Source: Leifsonia aquatica H1aii | GTDB lineage: Bacteria > Actinomycetota > Actinomycetes > Actinomycetales > Microbacteriaceae | Assembly (NCBI RefSeq): GCF_000633535.1 | Contig: NZ_AYMR01000009.1 | Location: 574,458 to 638,457 of the forward strand | Reading direction: 5' to 3' | Length of the DNA: 64,000 bases | Part shown: positions 8,111-17,043 of the stretch, in pieces | How the letters are laid out: each line of letters opens with the position of its first letter | Position numbering within the stretch: the first letter of the stretch is position 1 | Translations under genes and position numbers: made by a program | Notes under the pieces: generated by a model | The model's database searches: none | The model's input: the letters and a program-made list of their open reading frames with translations, nothing else | Told to the model about the DNA's origin: nothing

Positions 8111-9397
8111 ATGCTGGACCCTGTGGGACGTGCGGACGGCAGCGATCGGCGGGTGACGACCGCGGACGTCGACGACTCCGCGGCCACCGTGCTGCACGTC
8201 GACATGGACGCCTTCTTCGCCTCGGTCGAACTCCTCGACCGCCCCGACGCCCGGGGCAAGCCCGCGATCGTCGGGCACGCGGGAGGCCGCGGCGTGGTGA
8301 CCAGCGCGACGTACGAGGCGCGCCGCTTCGGCGTCCGCAGCGCGATGCCGATGTCGCAGGCGCTGCGACTGTGCCCGACGGCGATCATCCTTCCCCCGCA
8401 CTACCAGAAGTACACCGAGTACTCCGCGCGCGTGATGGAGATCTTCCACGAGGTCACGCCGCTCGTGGAGCCGCTCAGCATCGACGAGGCGTTCCTCGAC
8501 GTCGCCGGTGCGCGGCGCCTGCTCGGTTCGCCGCGCAGGATCGCCGAGCTCATCCGCTCGCGCGTTCAGGAGGAGACCGGGCTCACGTGCTCGGTGGGTG
8601 TGGCCGGGACCAAGTTCATGGCGAAGCTCGCCTCCGGACGCGCGAAGCCCGACGGCCTGCTCGTCATCCCTCCGGCGGAGACGATCGCCTACCTGAGGCC
8701 GCTGCCGGTCGGCGCGCTCTGGGGCGTCGGCGCGAGCACGCAGGCGTCGCTGGAGCGGATGGGGATGCGCACCGTCGCCGACCTCGCCGACGCGCCGATG
8801 GCGGTGCTGCAGCGAGCGGTGGGCGATGCCGGCGCGCGCCGCCTGCACGACCTGGCGAACGGCCGGGACGCACGACGGGTGGTCACCGAATCGCGCGAGA
8901 AGAGCGTCGGCCACGAGAACACGTTCAGCGCCGACGTGGACGACCCGGACATCCTCCGCCGCGAGCTGCTCCGGCTGTCCGGAAGGGTGGGGGAGCGCCT
9001 GCGCACTCACGGTCTGGAGGGGCGCACCGTCGCGATCAAGGTGCGGTTCTCCGACTTCCCCACGATCACCCGCTCGCGCACCCTCGCCGAACCGACGAAC
9101 GTCGGGCGGCGGCTGTTCGAGGAGGCCTGGCAGATCTTCGAGGCGCTCGACCTCGACGTGCGCACGACGCCCATCCGCCTCATCGGCGTGCGCGCCGAGC
9201 AACTGCTCGACGCGGGTGGCGACGCGTTGGCGCTCTGGGACCCGGACGAGGAGTGGCGCGAGACCGAACGCGCCCTCGACGCGGTGAGCGCGCGATTCGG
9301 GCGCGGGATGATCGGCCCGGCCTCCCTCGTCCGCCGCACCCGCGAGGCGGACGACGAGGCCCGCGACGGCCGCAACCCGCGCTGGGTCAGCGACTAG
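8111..9397 (+). CDS. dinB: DNA polymerase IV
   Basis: Y-family translesion DNA polymerase of 428 residues. Catalytic metal-binding motifs DMDAFFASVE and SIDEAFLDV are intact; the steric-gate position is Phe. GVAGTKFMAKLASGRAKPDG and the helix-hairpin-helix region VGALWGVGASTQASLERMG follow, then the little-finger domain. I use the ATG at 8111; GTG at 8153 is an alternative. No beta-clamp-binding tail is obvious. It overlaps the convergent nuclease gene by 4 bp. The upstream region was read for a LexA box and none was seen. Confidence 0.92.
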   Translation: MLDPVGRADGSDRRVTTADVDDSAATVLHVDMDAFFASVELLDRPDARGKPAIVGHAGGRGVVTSATYEARRFGVRSAMPMSQALRLCPTAIILPPHYQKYTEYSARVMEIFHEVTPLVEPLSIDEAFLDVAGARRLLGSPRRIAELIRSRVQEETGLTCSVGVAGTKFMAKLASGRAKPDGLLVIPPAETIAYLRPLPVGALWGVGASTQASLERMGMRTVADLADAPMAVLQRAVGDAGARRLHDLANGRDARRVVTESREKSVGHENTFSADVDDPDILRRELLRLSGRVGERLRTHGLEGRTVAIKVRFSDFPTITRSRTLAEPTNVGRRLFEEAWQIFEALDLDVRTTPIRLIGVRAEQLLDAGGDALALWDPDEEWRETERALDAVSARFGRGMIGPASLVRRTREADDEARDGRNPRWVSD

Positions 9398-10311
9398 CGC
9401 AGCCCGACCGCGATCCCGCGGTGGTCGCTGCCGTTGTCCGGGAGGACTGTGCTGCTGACGGTCGAGAGGCCGCGGACCAGCGCGTGGTCGAGGCGCGCGA
9501 CGGGGAACGCCGACGGCCAGGTGAAGCCGAGGCCGAGCTCGCTGTCCGGCTTCTCGCCCAGTTCGGCGAAGAGCGGGGCCAGTGTGCGGTCCGTGGTCGC
9601 GGTGTTGAAATCGCCGACCACCAGGAGGCGGACGGCATCGTCGGAGGCCACCGTGTCCGTCAGCTCCCGGAGCATCTCGTCGCGCGTCGCGCTCTCGCCC
9701 GGCCGGACGGACGCGAGGTGGACCGCGTAGACCCGGGTGGTGCCGCCGGGGGTGTCGACGTCGACGCTGAGCGCGCGCTCCCAGCCCAGGCCGAGATCCA
9801 GCCGCTTCTCGTCGTGGAGAGGGTGGGAGCTCCAGAGCCCGACCGTCCCGACGATCGCGTGATACGGGTAGTCGGCGTCGAGAACGCCGGAGACGGCATC
9901 GCGGTTCGTCGCGTCGAGCTCCTGCAGGGCGATCAGGTCGGGATCGCGGCCGGCGAGGTCGCGCGCGATCTCCGCCGCCTTCGGGTTCGCAGCGTGGAGG
10001 TTCTCGCTCACCACGGTGAAGTCCGGTGCGCCCACGGACGCGGCGGGCAGCAGGGCGCTGCCGAAGAGCGACCACCACACGGCCGCCGCGGCGGCCACGC
10101 CGAGCCCGGCGAAGAGGGAGAGCCGGAACAGCGCCGACAGGCCGAGCAGGGCGATGAGGGCGGCGGCCCAGGGCAGGAAGGACTCGACGAGGGACGCGGC
10201 TCCGCCGACGTCCGGCAGCATCCCGTGGCAGAGCAGGAGGGCGGCGACGGCCAGCGCCGCGATCCCCGTCAGCACGCCTCGGGGGCGGCGGCGGGATCGG
10301 CTCGGTGACAC
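9394..10311 (-). CDS. Endonuclease/exonuclease/phosphatase family membrane protein
   Basis: 305 residues: three N-terminal membrane helices (about 15-85), then an EEP-fold domain. Catalytic signatures are ALQELDATNRDAV (metal-binding Glu), VVGDFNTATTDRT (Asp-x-Asn) and GSDHRGIAV (Asp-His pair). The topology suggests an extracytoplasmic enzyme domain. Members act on DNA, phospholipids or phosphoesters, so the substrate cannot be named. The start is a GTG following an Arg-rich stretch. Confidence 0.85.
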   Translation of the reverse strand: MSPSRSRRRPRGVLTGIAALAVAALLLCHGMLPDVGGAASLVESFLPWAAALIALLGLSALFRLSLFAGLGVAAAAAVWWSLFGSALLPAASVGAPDFTVVSENLHAANPKAAEIARDLAGRDPDLIALQELDATNRDAVSGVLDADYPYHAIVGTVGLWSSHPLHDEKRLDLGLGWERALSVDVDTPGGTTRVYAVHLASVRPGESATRDEMLRELTDTVASDDAVRLLVVGDFNTATTDRTLAPLFAELGEKPDSELGLGFTWPSAFPVARLDHALVRGLSTVSSTVLPDNGSDHRGIAVGLR

Positions 10312-10416
10312 CCGATCGATTATTCCGACCCTGTCGCTGAGAACCCGCCGCGAACGCCGGGAGGAGCCTGCGAACCGGCCTGGTCATGCTGGGAGCGCGG
10401 CGGGTACGGTGAAGGC

Positions 10417-10746
10417 ATGACCAATATCTCGCTCAAGCTCGCCGAGACCGTCAGCGCGTCCGGCATCAAGTCCGTCTACGGCGAGCCGGTCGTCATCGAC
10501 GGCACGACCCTCGTCCCCGTGGCCGCCGTGCAGTTCGGCTTCGGAGCCGGCAATGGCTCCGAGAGCGAGGACGGCCCCGGCGGTGGCGGCGGCGGTGGCG
10601 TGGCCATCCCGTTCGGCGCGTACGTGAGCGATGCGGCGGGCGTCCGGTTCCGGCCGAACCTGATCACCCTGCTCGCGGTCGCCATCCCGTTCGTCTGGGT
10701 GGCCGGGCACGCGTGGTCGCGCGTCATCCGTGCGCTGAAGAAGTGA
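10417..10746 (+). CDS. GerW/YtfJ-like small protein with C-terminal membrane anchor
   Basis: 109 residues. The segment SVYGEPVVIDGTTLVPVAAVQFGFGAG followed by a glycine-rich run resembles the YtfJ/GerW family, named for a Bacillus spore protein but widespread in non-sporulating Actinobacteria with no settled role. A single hydrophobic helix (LITLLAVAIPFVWVAGHAW) and a basic end follow, suggesting a tail anchor. It lies just before the TPP riboswitch but is probably a separate transcription unit. Confidence 0.65.
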   Translation: MTNISLKLAETVSASGIKSVYGEPVVIDGTTLVPVAAVQFGFGAGNGSESEDGPGGGGGGGVAIPFGAYVSDAAGVRFRPNLITLLAVAIPFVWVAGHAWSRVIRALKK

Positions 10747-10768
10747 TGTCGCACTAGACTGGTCGCGA

Positions 10769-10858
10769 ACACGGGAGTCCGGTGAGCCGGGCTGAGAGGA
10801 AGCTTCTCCAAGCTTCGACCGTCGAACCTGATCTGGATCATGCCAGCGCAGGGAGGCC
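10769..10858 (+). promoter_or_regulatory. TPP riboswitch (THI element)
   Basis: The leader of the ykoE gene shows the conserved thiamine pyrophosphate aptamer blocks in order: ACACGGGAGTCC, GGTGAGCCGGGCTGAGAGG, then GACCGTCGAACCTGATCTGG and ATCATGCCAGCGCAGGGAGG. Their order and spacing match the THI element. This predicts that the downstream ECF transporter genes are repressed when TPP is plentiful. Confidence 0.95.
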
Positions 10859-10870
10859 ATCTCTGAATCC

Positions 10871-10902
10871 CGTGCCCTCTTTTCCCTGAGCGAAAGGGCA
10901 CG
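10871..10902 (+). promoter_or_regulatory. Riboswitch expression platform: SD-sequestering hairpin
   Basis: Just after the aptamer, CGTGCCCT (10871-10878) can pair with AGGGCACG (10895-10902). The 3' arm contains the AAAGGG-like Shine-Dalgarno of ykoE, whose GTG start is 5 bp downstream. No T-run follows, so translational rather than transcriptional control is the likelier mode. The mode is inferred; the complementarity is directly visible. Confidence 0.6.
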
Positions 10903-10906
10903 AACA

Positions 10907-11527
10907 GTGCACGCAACCATCACCTCGTCCGAGACGCGCCCCGCGCGCGTCCTCCGCTGGCGCGTCGTCGACATCGTCGTCGCGAGTGTCGTCGCCGTCG
11001 CCGCCGGCGTCGTCTTCTGGGTCTGGGGACAGGTCCAGAACCCGATCTCCGGCCCGGTCAGCGCCGTGCTGCCCGGCTTCCAGGGTCTGCTCAACGGCCC
11101 GTGGCTGTTCGCCGGAGTGCTGACGGCGCTGATCGTCCGCAAGCCGGGCGCCGCCCTCTACGGCGAACTCGTCGCGGCCGTCGTCTCCGCCCTGATCGGC
11201 ACGCAGTGGGGCTTCGCCACGCTGCTCTCCGGCGCGGTGCAGGGGATCGGGGCGGAGATCGTCTTCGCCCTGTTCCTCTATGCGAACTGGAGGATCGTGC
11301 CCGCCATCCTCGCGGGGGCAGGCGCCGGCCTGGCCGAGTCGATCCTCGACCTCCTCTACTGGTACCCGGGTGCGAAGCCGGAGTTCGCCGTGGTCTACAC
11401 GATCACCACGACGGTGTCCGGTGCGCTGGTGGCCGGTCTGCTGTCGTGGCTGCTCGTGCGCGCCCTCGCGAAGACGGGAGCGCTGAGCCGGTTCGCGGCG
11501 GGGCGCGAGGCGACGGGACGGGTCTGA
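10907..11527 (+). CDS. ykoE: ECF transporter substrate-binding (S) component, YkoE type
   Basis: Integral membrane protein of 206 residues with five to six hydrophobic helices and no signal peptide. The TPP riboswitch and the following ykoD- and ykoC-type genes identify it as the S component of the thiamine/hydroxymethylpyrimidine uptake system. Motifs such as SALIGTQWGFATLLSGAVQG fit YkoE. The GTG start is set by the SD in the riboswitch hairpin. It would bind the thiamine precursor in the membrane and dock on the YkoCD energizing module. Confidence 0.9.
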   Translation: MHATITSSETRPARVLRWRVVDIVVASVVAVAAGVVFWVWGQVQNPISGPVSAVLPGFQGLLNGPWLFAGVLTALIVRKPGAALYGELVAAVVSALIGTQWGFATLLSGAVQGIGAEIVFALFLYANWRIVPAILAGAGAGLAESILDLLYWYPGAKPEFAVVYTITTTVSGALVAGLLSWLLVRALAKTGALSRFAAGREATGRV

Positions 11528-11544
11528 CCATCGCTCACGATCCC

Positions 11545-13050
11545 GTGACCCAGGGACCGCCGGTCCCGGCCGCCGTTCGGGTCGGCGGCTGGGGCTGGCG
11601 CTATTCGGGGCGCGCGGCGTGGGCCGTGCGTGATCTGACGCTGCGCATCGAGCCGGGCGAGCGGGTGCTCCTGCTGGGCGCCTCGGGCGCGGGCAAGAGC
11701 ACCGTCCTCGCCGGGCTCGCCGGCGTGCTCGGAGGCGACGACGACGGTGAGGCGGAGGGCACGCTGGCCGTGGCCGGCCGATCGCCGGCCGAGGCGCGCG
11801 GCACGGCCGGACTGCTGCTGCAGGACCCCGACGCGCAGGTGATCCTGGCGCGCGTGGGCGACGACGTCGCGTTCGCCTGCGAGAACCTCGGCGTCCCCCG
11901 TGACGAGATCTGGCCGCGGGTGCGGGCCGCGCTCGACGCGGTCGGCTTGGCCGTGCCCCTCGACCACCCCACCACCCAGCTGTCGGGAGGGCAGAAGCAA
12001 CGGCTCGCGCTGGCAGGCATCCTCGCCATGCGACCGGGCCTCCTGCTCCTGGACGAGCCCACGGCGAACCTCGACCCGGACGGCGTGCGCGAGGTCCGGG
12101 ACGCGGTCGCCGCCGCCGCGACGGAGAGCGGGGCGACCCTCGTCGTCGTGGAGCACCGCGTGGCCGTGTGGCGGGAGGTCGTCGACCGGGTGATCGTGCT
12201 GGCCGCCGACGGCGGCGTCCTCGCCGACGGGACGCCGGACGCCGTGCTCGCCGACGCCTCCAGCGCCCTGCGCCGGGCCGGCGTGTGGCTGCCGGGCGAG
12301 ATGGTGGCGGAGGCGCAGGCCGTCTCCCTCGGCGCACCGCTCCTCACCGCGCGGGAGCTCGCCTTCGGCCGCGGGCCGGCCGTCGCCCGGCGACGCCGTC
12401 GTGCCAGGGCCGCCGCGGTCGGGGCGCTGCCCGAGCGCGTCTCCCTCGACCTCGCCGAGGGGTCGGCGGTCGCTCTCACCGGGCGGAACGGTGCGGGCAA
12501 GTCGACGCTCGCCCTCACACTCGGCGGCCTGCTGCCGGTGCTGGGCGGGACTCTGCGAGCGGAGGCCACGCTGGCGGCGGGTGCCGACCCGGCCCCGCAG
12601 GCATGGCGCTCGCGCGAACTGCTGACACGGATCGGCAGCGTCTTCCAGAACCCGGAGCACCAGTTCGTCGCGTCGACCGTGCGCGACGAGCTGACGGCCG
12701 GTCCGCGCGCGCTCGGTCTCGGGGACGCCGAGACCCGGGAGCGGGTCGACGAGCTCCTGGAGCGGCTGACGCTGACAGCGGTCGCGGACGCCAACCCGTT
12801 CACCCTCTCGGGCGGGCAGAAGCGGCGGCTCTCGGTCGGTACCGCCCTGGCCACCCGGCCGCGGCTCCTCGTGCTGGACGAGCCCACCTTCGGCCAGGAC
12901 GCCAACACCTGGCGCGGGATGGTGCGCACGATCGCCGGACTGCGTGCGGCCGGGCATGCGATCGTCACCGCGACCCACGACGCCGAGTTCGTGTCGGCCA
13001 TCGGTGCGGCGACGCTCGCGCTGGGGTCGGAACGGGAGGTGGCGGCATGA
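11545..13050 (+). CDS. ykoD: ECF transporter ATPase with two fused ABC domains, YkoD type
   Basis: 501 residues from the GTG 17 bp after the ykoE stop. There are two complete nucleotide-binding domains: Walker A GASGAGKS at 45-52 with LSGGQKQR, and a second Walker A GRNGAGKS near residue 315 with LSGGQKRR. Each has a Walker B (LLLDEPT, LVLDEPT). Such fused ATPases power ECF thiamine-precursor importers together with YkoC and YkoE. The linker carries a basic stretch (ARRRRRARAAA). A CTG at 11524 would be an alternative start. Confidence 0.9.
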   Translation: MTQGPPVPAAVRVGGWGWRYSGRAAWAVRDLTLRIEPGERVLLLGASGAGKSTVLAGLAGVLGGDDDGEAEGTLAVAGRSPAEARGTAGLLLQDPDAQVILARVGDDVAFACENLGVPRDEIWPRVRAALDAVGLAVPLDHPTTQLSGGQKQRLALAGILAMRPGLLLLDEPTANLDPDGVREVRDAVAAAATESGATLVVVEHRVAVWREVVDRVIVLAADGGVLADGTPDAVLADASSALRRAGVWLPGEMVAEAQAVSLGAPLLTARELAFGRGPAVARRRRRARAAAVGALPERVSLDLAEGSAVALTGRNGAGKSTLALTLGGLLPVLGGTLRAEATLAAGADPAPQAWRSRELLTRIGSVFQNPEHQFVASTVRDELTAGPRALGLGDAETRERVDELLERLTLTAVADANPFTLSGGQKRRLSVGTALATRPRLLVLDEPTFGQDANTWRGMVRTIAGLRAAGHAIVTATHDAEFVSAIGAATLALGSEREVAA

Positions 13051-13826
13051 CGTTGCTGGAACCCGTCCGCACGGGGCCGCTCGCCACGCTCAACCCCGTG
13101 GCCAAGCTCGGTGCGGCGCTGATCGTGACCGCGGTGCTCCTGATCTCGATCGACCCGGTCTCCGCCGCGGTCGCCCTCGCCCTGGAGCTGCTCCTCGTGG
13201 CCTTCTCGGGCCTCCCGGCGCGGACGCTCGCGCTGCGGACGGCCCCGATCTGGATCGCGGCGCCGCTCGCCGGGTTGACGACGACGCTCTACGGCCGCAC
13301 GTCCGGGACGGTCCATCTGCAGTGGTGGGCCGTGGAGGTCAGCGACGGCTCCCTCCAGCTCGGCCTCGCGACGATGCTGCGCATCCTGGCCATCGGCCTT
13401 CCCGCCGTGCTGCTGTTCATCACCATCGACCCCACCGATCTCGCGGACGGCCTCGCGCAACTGCTGCGCCTCCCGGCGCGCTTCGTGCTCGGCGGACTCG
13501 CCGGGCTGCGCCTCGTCGGGCTGTTCGCCGAGGACTGGCGCGCGCTGACGCTGGCCCGTCGTGCCCGGGGTGTCGCCGAGAGCGGGGCCCTGCGCCGGAT
13601 GCTGGGGCAGGCGTTCTCCCTCTTCGTGCTCTCGCTGCGCCGCGGCAGCAAGCTCGCCACCGCGATGGAGGCCCGCGGCTTCGGGTCGTCGGCCACGCGG
13701 ACCTGGGCCCGGCCCTCGGTGTTCCGCGGCCGGGACTGGGCCGCGCTGGCGGTCGCCGCCGTCGTGGCGGGCGTGTCCGTGGCCGTGGCCGTGGCAGTGG
13801 GGAGTTGGAATGTCCTGGGCCGCTGA
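13047..13826 (+). CDS. ykoC: ECF transporter transmembrane (T) component, YkoC type
   Basis: 259-residue membrane protein of the CbiQ/EcfT family. The coupling segments with Ala-Arg-Gly signatures are visible: LARRARGVAESGALRRM and AMEARGF (the A-R-G box that contacts the ATPase). It overlaps the ATPase gene by 4 bp (ATGA), so it is translationally coupled. It couples ATP hydrolysis by YkoD to rotation of the S component YkoE. Confidence 0.9.
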   Translation: MTLLEPVRTGPLATLNPVAKLGAALIVTAVLLISIDPVSAAVALALELLLVAFSGLPARTLALRTAPIWIAAPLAGLTTTLYGRTSGTVHLQWWAVEVSDGSLQLGLATMLRILAIGLPAVLLFITIDPTDLADGLAQLLRLPARFVLGGLAGLRLVGLFAEDWRALTLARRARGVAESGALRRMLGQAFSLFVLSLRRGSKLATAMEARGFGSSATRTWARPSVFRGRDWAALAVAAVVAGVSVAVAVAVGSWNVLGR

Positions 13827-14466
13827 ACCGGCCGGGCCCGCGGACCGCACGCGCCTCGACGCCGCCATCCGGGCCGCCGTCGACCGGGCGTGCGCGGGAG
13901 ATCCGCGCGATCCCGCGGCCTCCCGCGCGCACACTCCCGTCGTGCTGATCGACGGTCCCAGCGGTGCGGGCAAGAGCTCGCTGGCCGACGACCTGCTGCG
14001 CGACTGGCCGGCGGCGGGGGTGCCGCGCCTGGTCAGGATGGACGACCTCTACCCGGGGTGGGACGGCCTGGATGCGGGCAGCGTGGCACTCGGCCGCGAC
14101 CTGCTGGTGCCGCTGCGCCACGCCGGCTCCGGCCGCTGGCAGCGTTGGGACTGGGCGCTCGACCGTCCCGCCGGCTGGACGGAGGTGCACGGCACCGAGC
14201 CGCTCATCGTCGAGGGCTGCGGGACGCTGGCCCGGGCGAACGTCGCCGCAGCGGACCTGGCGCTCTGGCTGGATGCCGACGACACCCTCCGCAAGCGCCG
14301 GGCGCTCGACCGAGACGGCGAGACCTTCGCCGAGCACTGGGACCGCTGGCAGGCAGAGTTCGAGGCGTACCTCGTGCGGGAGCGTCCGCGGGCGGCGGCG
14401 GTCCTGCGGCTCGATGTGACCGACTGGCCGCTCGGTGGGGAGCGGCTGCGCGTCGGGGAGGACTAA
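13810..14466 (+). CDS. P-loop kinase, uridine/nucleoside kinase-like
   Basis: 218 residues with a Walker A motif GPSGAGKSS near residue 52, the MDDLYPGWDGL block that corresponds to the substrate-side acidic motif of uridine kinase-like enzymes, IVEGCGT (Walker B-like), and a lid segment RKRRALDRDG. It fits the P-loop AAA/uridine kinase-like family; the true phosphate acceptor is unknown. The ATG lies inside the ykoC 3' end (17-bp overlap), so it probably shares the riboswitch-controlled transcript. A role in thiamine salvage is possible but unproven. Confidence 0.75.
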   Translation: MSWAAEPAGPADRTRLDAAIRAAVDRACAGDPRDPAASRAHTPVVLIDGPSGAGKSSLADDLLRDWPAAGVPRLVRMDDLYPGWDGLDAGSVALGRDLLVPLRHAGSGRWQRWDWALDRPAGWTEVHGTEPLIVEGCGTLARANVAAADLALWLDADDTLRKRRALDRDGETFAEHWDRWQAEFEAYLVRERPRAAAVLRLDVTDWPLGGERLRVGED

Positions 14467-14475
14467 CGTGGCGTC

Positions 14476-14742
14476 ATGAGCGATTCACAGGCCCACGATC
14501 CCGAGTACATCGTCGAGTACGCCGACGGCCCCCTGGCCGGCACCGCCGAGCGCCGGTACCTCGTCGGCGGCGCGGTGGACGAGCGGATCGGCGCCGTCGC
14601 GGCGGTCGAGGGGCTCGAGTCCCTGTTCTGGTACGTCGCGGGCGACGAGCGCGTGGTCAACGGCGAGAAGCACGTGAGCTACCGTTTCGACGCGCCGGAC
14701 AGCGATCCGGTCGAGGCGGACAAGGACGAGGAGTCCCTCTAG
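14476..14742 (+). CDS. Hypothetical acidic protein
   Basis: 88 residues, acidic, with beta-rich character (EYIVEYADGPLAGTAERRYLVGG, LFWYVAGDERVVNGEKHVSYRFDAP) and an Asp/Glu-rich tail. It has no membrane segment or recognised domain. It starts 9 bp after the kinase gene and ends the operon, 51 bp before the stop of the convergent zincin gene. Confidence 0.65.
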   Translation: MSDSQAHDPEYIVEYADGPLAGTAERRYLVGGAVDERIGAVAAVEGLESLFWYVAGDERVVNGEKHVSYRFDAPDSDPVEADKDEESL

Positions 14743-14793
14743 CACCGAACCGTGGCGGCCGGGAGCGCCGAAGGCTCCACGCCGGCCCGGTCG

Positions 14794-15156
14794 CTACGCC
14801 CAGCCGAGCTCGTGCAGGCGCTCGTCGTCGATGCCGTAGTAGTGCGCGATCTCGTGCACGAGTGTGATGTGGATCTCGTCGCGCAGCTCGTCCACGGTGT
14901 CGCAGATCGCCAGCAGCGGCTCCCGGTAGAGGATGACGCGATCCGGCATCTCGCCGAACCCGTACGCGTCGCGCTCGGTGAGGGCCACGCCGTCGTACAG
15001 GCCGAGGAGGTCGAGCGAGCCGTCCTCCGGGCGGTCCTCGACCACGAAGACGACGTTGTCCAGTCCGTCGATCATCTCGTCGGGCAGCTCGTCGAGCTCA
15101 TCGGTGACGAGCGCCTCGAAGGCATCGGCATCGAGCTGCAGGCCCACGGTCACCAC
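14794..15156 (-). CDS. Zincin-like metallopeptidase family protein
   Basis: 120-residue small metalloprotease-like protein. The zinc site HEIAHYYGIDD lies near residue 102, and FGEMPDRVILYREPLL before it matches the actinobacterial metallopeptidase (Zincin_1/DUF1025-type) family. These proteins have a minimal HExxH fold; substrates are unknown. Its start overlaps the stop of the upstream gene by 7 bp, so the two are coupled. Confidence 0.88.
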   Translation of the reverse strand: MVTVGLQLDADAFEALVTDELDELPDEMIDGLDNVVFVVEDRPEDGSLDLLGLYDGVALTERDAYGFGEMPDRVILYREPLLAICDTVDELRDEIHITLVHEIAHYYGIDDERLHELGWA

Positions 15157-16214
15157 GCCTCCGCGACGGCGGCGTGCAGGTCGAGCAGGCCGGCGGTGCG
15201 CTCACTCGGGCCGCGGCCGAAGCCGCACTCGGTCGCGACACCGAACGCAGGCTGCGCCGTTCCGGCGGCGGCGATGCGTCGTGCGGCTCCCTCGGTGCCG
15301 TCCTCGTGGTGCAGGAGGCCCAGGTAGAGCTCGGTCCCGTCCGGGATCCGGACGTCGGCCAACGGCGCGAAGTAGGCCTCGTCGTCGCGCTCGATCGGCA
15401 CCGGCAAGTGGACGAAGGCGATCGGGCGGCCGGCCCGGTCGAGGATGCCGCGGGTGACGGCGGCGAGCCACCCGGCGTCGGCGGGCTGCACGAAGTGCGA
15501 CTCCTCGACGTCCCCGTAGCAGAGGTGGTATCCGACCTCGACGTCGGACGGGACGGCCTGCGCCTGGCGGACCGCTCGCTCGACGACCCCGTCGAGGACA
15601 TCGTCGAACCAGGGTTCGATGCGCCCCTCCAGCAGCCCGAACTCGACCGCCGTATCCCACTGGACGGCCAAGCGGTCGTGCGGGATGCCGGCGACGATGC
15701 GGTCGAGCTCGGCGAGCAGCGCCCGCTCGTACGCCGGCTCGAAGGCGGCGCGGTCCTGCGGGACCACGAACGCGCCGGCGATCGCGGCGGGCGTCGGCAG
15801 CGAGACCTGGAAGCGGGTGCCGGGCGCCAGGACGCCCTCGTCGGCGAGCCGCGCGAAGGCGGCATACGACTCGAGCGCAGCGGTCGCGTAGCCGAGGTCG
15901 GGGAAGACGAGGTCGTCCGCCGTCACTCCGGCGTCGAGCTGGAACGGCCGCGCGTCGAAGCGATCGCGCAGGTAGTACGGCTCGGTCGGAATGCGGGAGA
16001 TGCCCGCCATCGTGTCGAAGCGGGCGGTCTGGAACTGGATCCAGTAGAACCGCTCGCCGACCTCGCCGTCCGGGATACGTCGCATCCGGTCGCCCAGATG
16101 CTCTGAGACGGTCCGCAGGACCGTCTCGGCATCGGGCAGGTTGACGCTGCCGACGAGGTGGGCGCCGCGGACCTCCGGGGCGCTCGGGGCGGGGTGCGGG
16201 GGAACGGTGCTCAC
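15150..16214 (-). CDS. Cobalamin-independent methionine synthase-like barrel protein
   Basis: 354 residues from the GTG at 16214. The sequence suggests a UROD/MetE-like TIM barrel: an N-terminal GSVNLPDAETVLRTVSEHLGDRMRRIPDGE, then QVSLPTPAAIAG, VQWDTAVEFGLLEG, VGYHLCYGD and a terminal FGVATECGFGRG segment. The HLCYGD and ECG residues could bind zinc as in MetE, but the protein is much shorter than MetE (about 750 residues) and lacks its N-terminal barrel. Homologues are annotated only as hypothetical. It is coupled to the downstream metallopeptidase gene. Confidence 0.7.
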   Translation of the reverse strand: MSTVPPHPAPSAPEVRGAHLVGSVNLPDAETVLRTVSEHLGDRMRRIPDGEVGERFYWIQFQTARFDTMAGISRIPTEPYYLRDRFDARPFQLDAGVTADDLVFPDLGYATAALESYAAFARLADEGVLAPGTRFQVSLPTPAAIAGAFVVPQDRAAFEPAYERALLAELDRIVAGIPHDRLAVQWDTAVEFGLLEGRIEPWFDDVLDGVVERAVRQAQAVPSDVEVGYHLCYGDVEESHFVQPADAGWLAAVTRGILDRAGRPIAFVHLPVPIERDDEAYFAPLADVRIPDGTELYLGLLHHEDGTEGAARRIAAAGTAQPAFGVATECGFGRGPSERTAGLLDLHAAVAEAW

Positions 16215-16272
16215 CCGCGCGAGTCTACCGGCGTCGCGCGGGTGAGCCGGGGCGAGCGGCCCCAGGGGCGGT

Positions 16273-17043
16273 TCAGTACCAGTTGACGGACTGCGAGTGC
16301 GACCACGCCGAGCAGGGCGTGCCGTAGGCGCGGGAGATGTAGTCGAGGCCCCACTTGACCTGTGTGCTGGCATTGGTGGCCCAGTCGGTGCCGAACGAGG
16401 CCATCTTGCTGCCGGGGAGCGCCTGGGGGATGCCGGTCGCGCCGCTGCCGCCGTTGGAGGCCTGGTAGTTCCAGTTCGACTCCTTCTGCCACAGGTTGCT
16501 GAGGCACTGGAACTGGTCGGCGCCCCAGCCGTACTGCGAGGCGGAGACCGAGCGGGCGGTCGCCTTCGCGCCGTCGGGAGTATTGGCCGCCGCCGCTGCG
16601 GCGGCGGCCGCCTCGGCGGCGACGCGGTCGGCCTCGGCACCGGCCGCGGCCAGAGCCGCGGTCGCTGCCTTGGTGGCGTCGATGGTCGAGCGCAGCGTGC
16701 TGTCGTCGAGCTTCGTGTAGGCGCCGAGACCGGCGATCTCGGTCTTCGCCGCGGAGGCGTCCGTCTTGGACTCGTTGGCGGTCACGGTCGACTGCGCGGC
16801 GGCGAGCGTCTGCGTCGCCTCCGCTTCGAGCCGGTCGCGCACGATCTTGTCGTAGATGGAGAGCTGCTCGTGGTGCAGGCCGGTGGAGGAGGAGAGCTCA
16901 CGGGTGGCGGCCTCGCTCTTCTGCTGAGCGCTGATGGCGGGGCCGATGAGGCTGGCCGACATGAGGACGGCGGCGGCACCGGTGACGATGCGGCCGAAGG
17001 GGATGTCGGTCTTCTGGATGGCGTTGCGAAGGGTGCTGAGCAT
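16273..17043 (-). CDS. Secreted lytic transglycosylase-like protein
   Basis: 256 residues. An N-terminal hydrophobic segment (IVTGAAAVLMSASLIGPAISA, about 20-40) is a signal or anchor. A long Ala/Glu/Lys-rich coiled coil spans about 45-160. The C-terminal domain carries LWQKESNWNYQASN, with the likely catalytic Glu of SLT-type muramidases, then GATGIPQALPGSKM and VKWGLDYISRAYGTPCSAW. It should act on peptidoglycan outside the cell. An unusually long leader precedes it. Confidence 0.85.
   Translation of the reverse strand: MLSTLRNAIQKTDIPFGRIVTGAAAVLMSASLIGPAISAQQKSEAATRELSSSTGLHHEQLSIYDKIVRDRLEAEATQTLAAAQSTVTANESKTDASAAKTEIAGLGAYTKLDDSTLRSTIDATKAATAALAAAGAEADRVAAEAAAAAAAAANTPDGAKATARSVSASQYGWGADQFQCLSNLWQKESNWNYQASNGGSGATGIPQALPGSKMASFGTDWATNASTQVKWGLDYISRAYGTPCSAWSHSQSVNWY

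Noticed and set aside
6370..10308. Plus-strand open frame of about 1300 codons
   Set aside because: Shadow of several well-supported genes (aldo/keto reductase, dinB, nuclease) with biased, non-protein-like composition.
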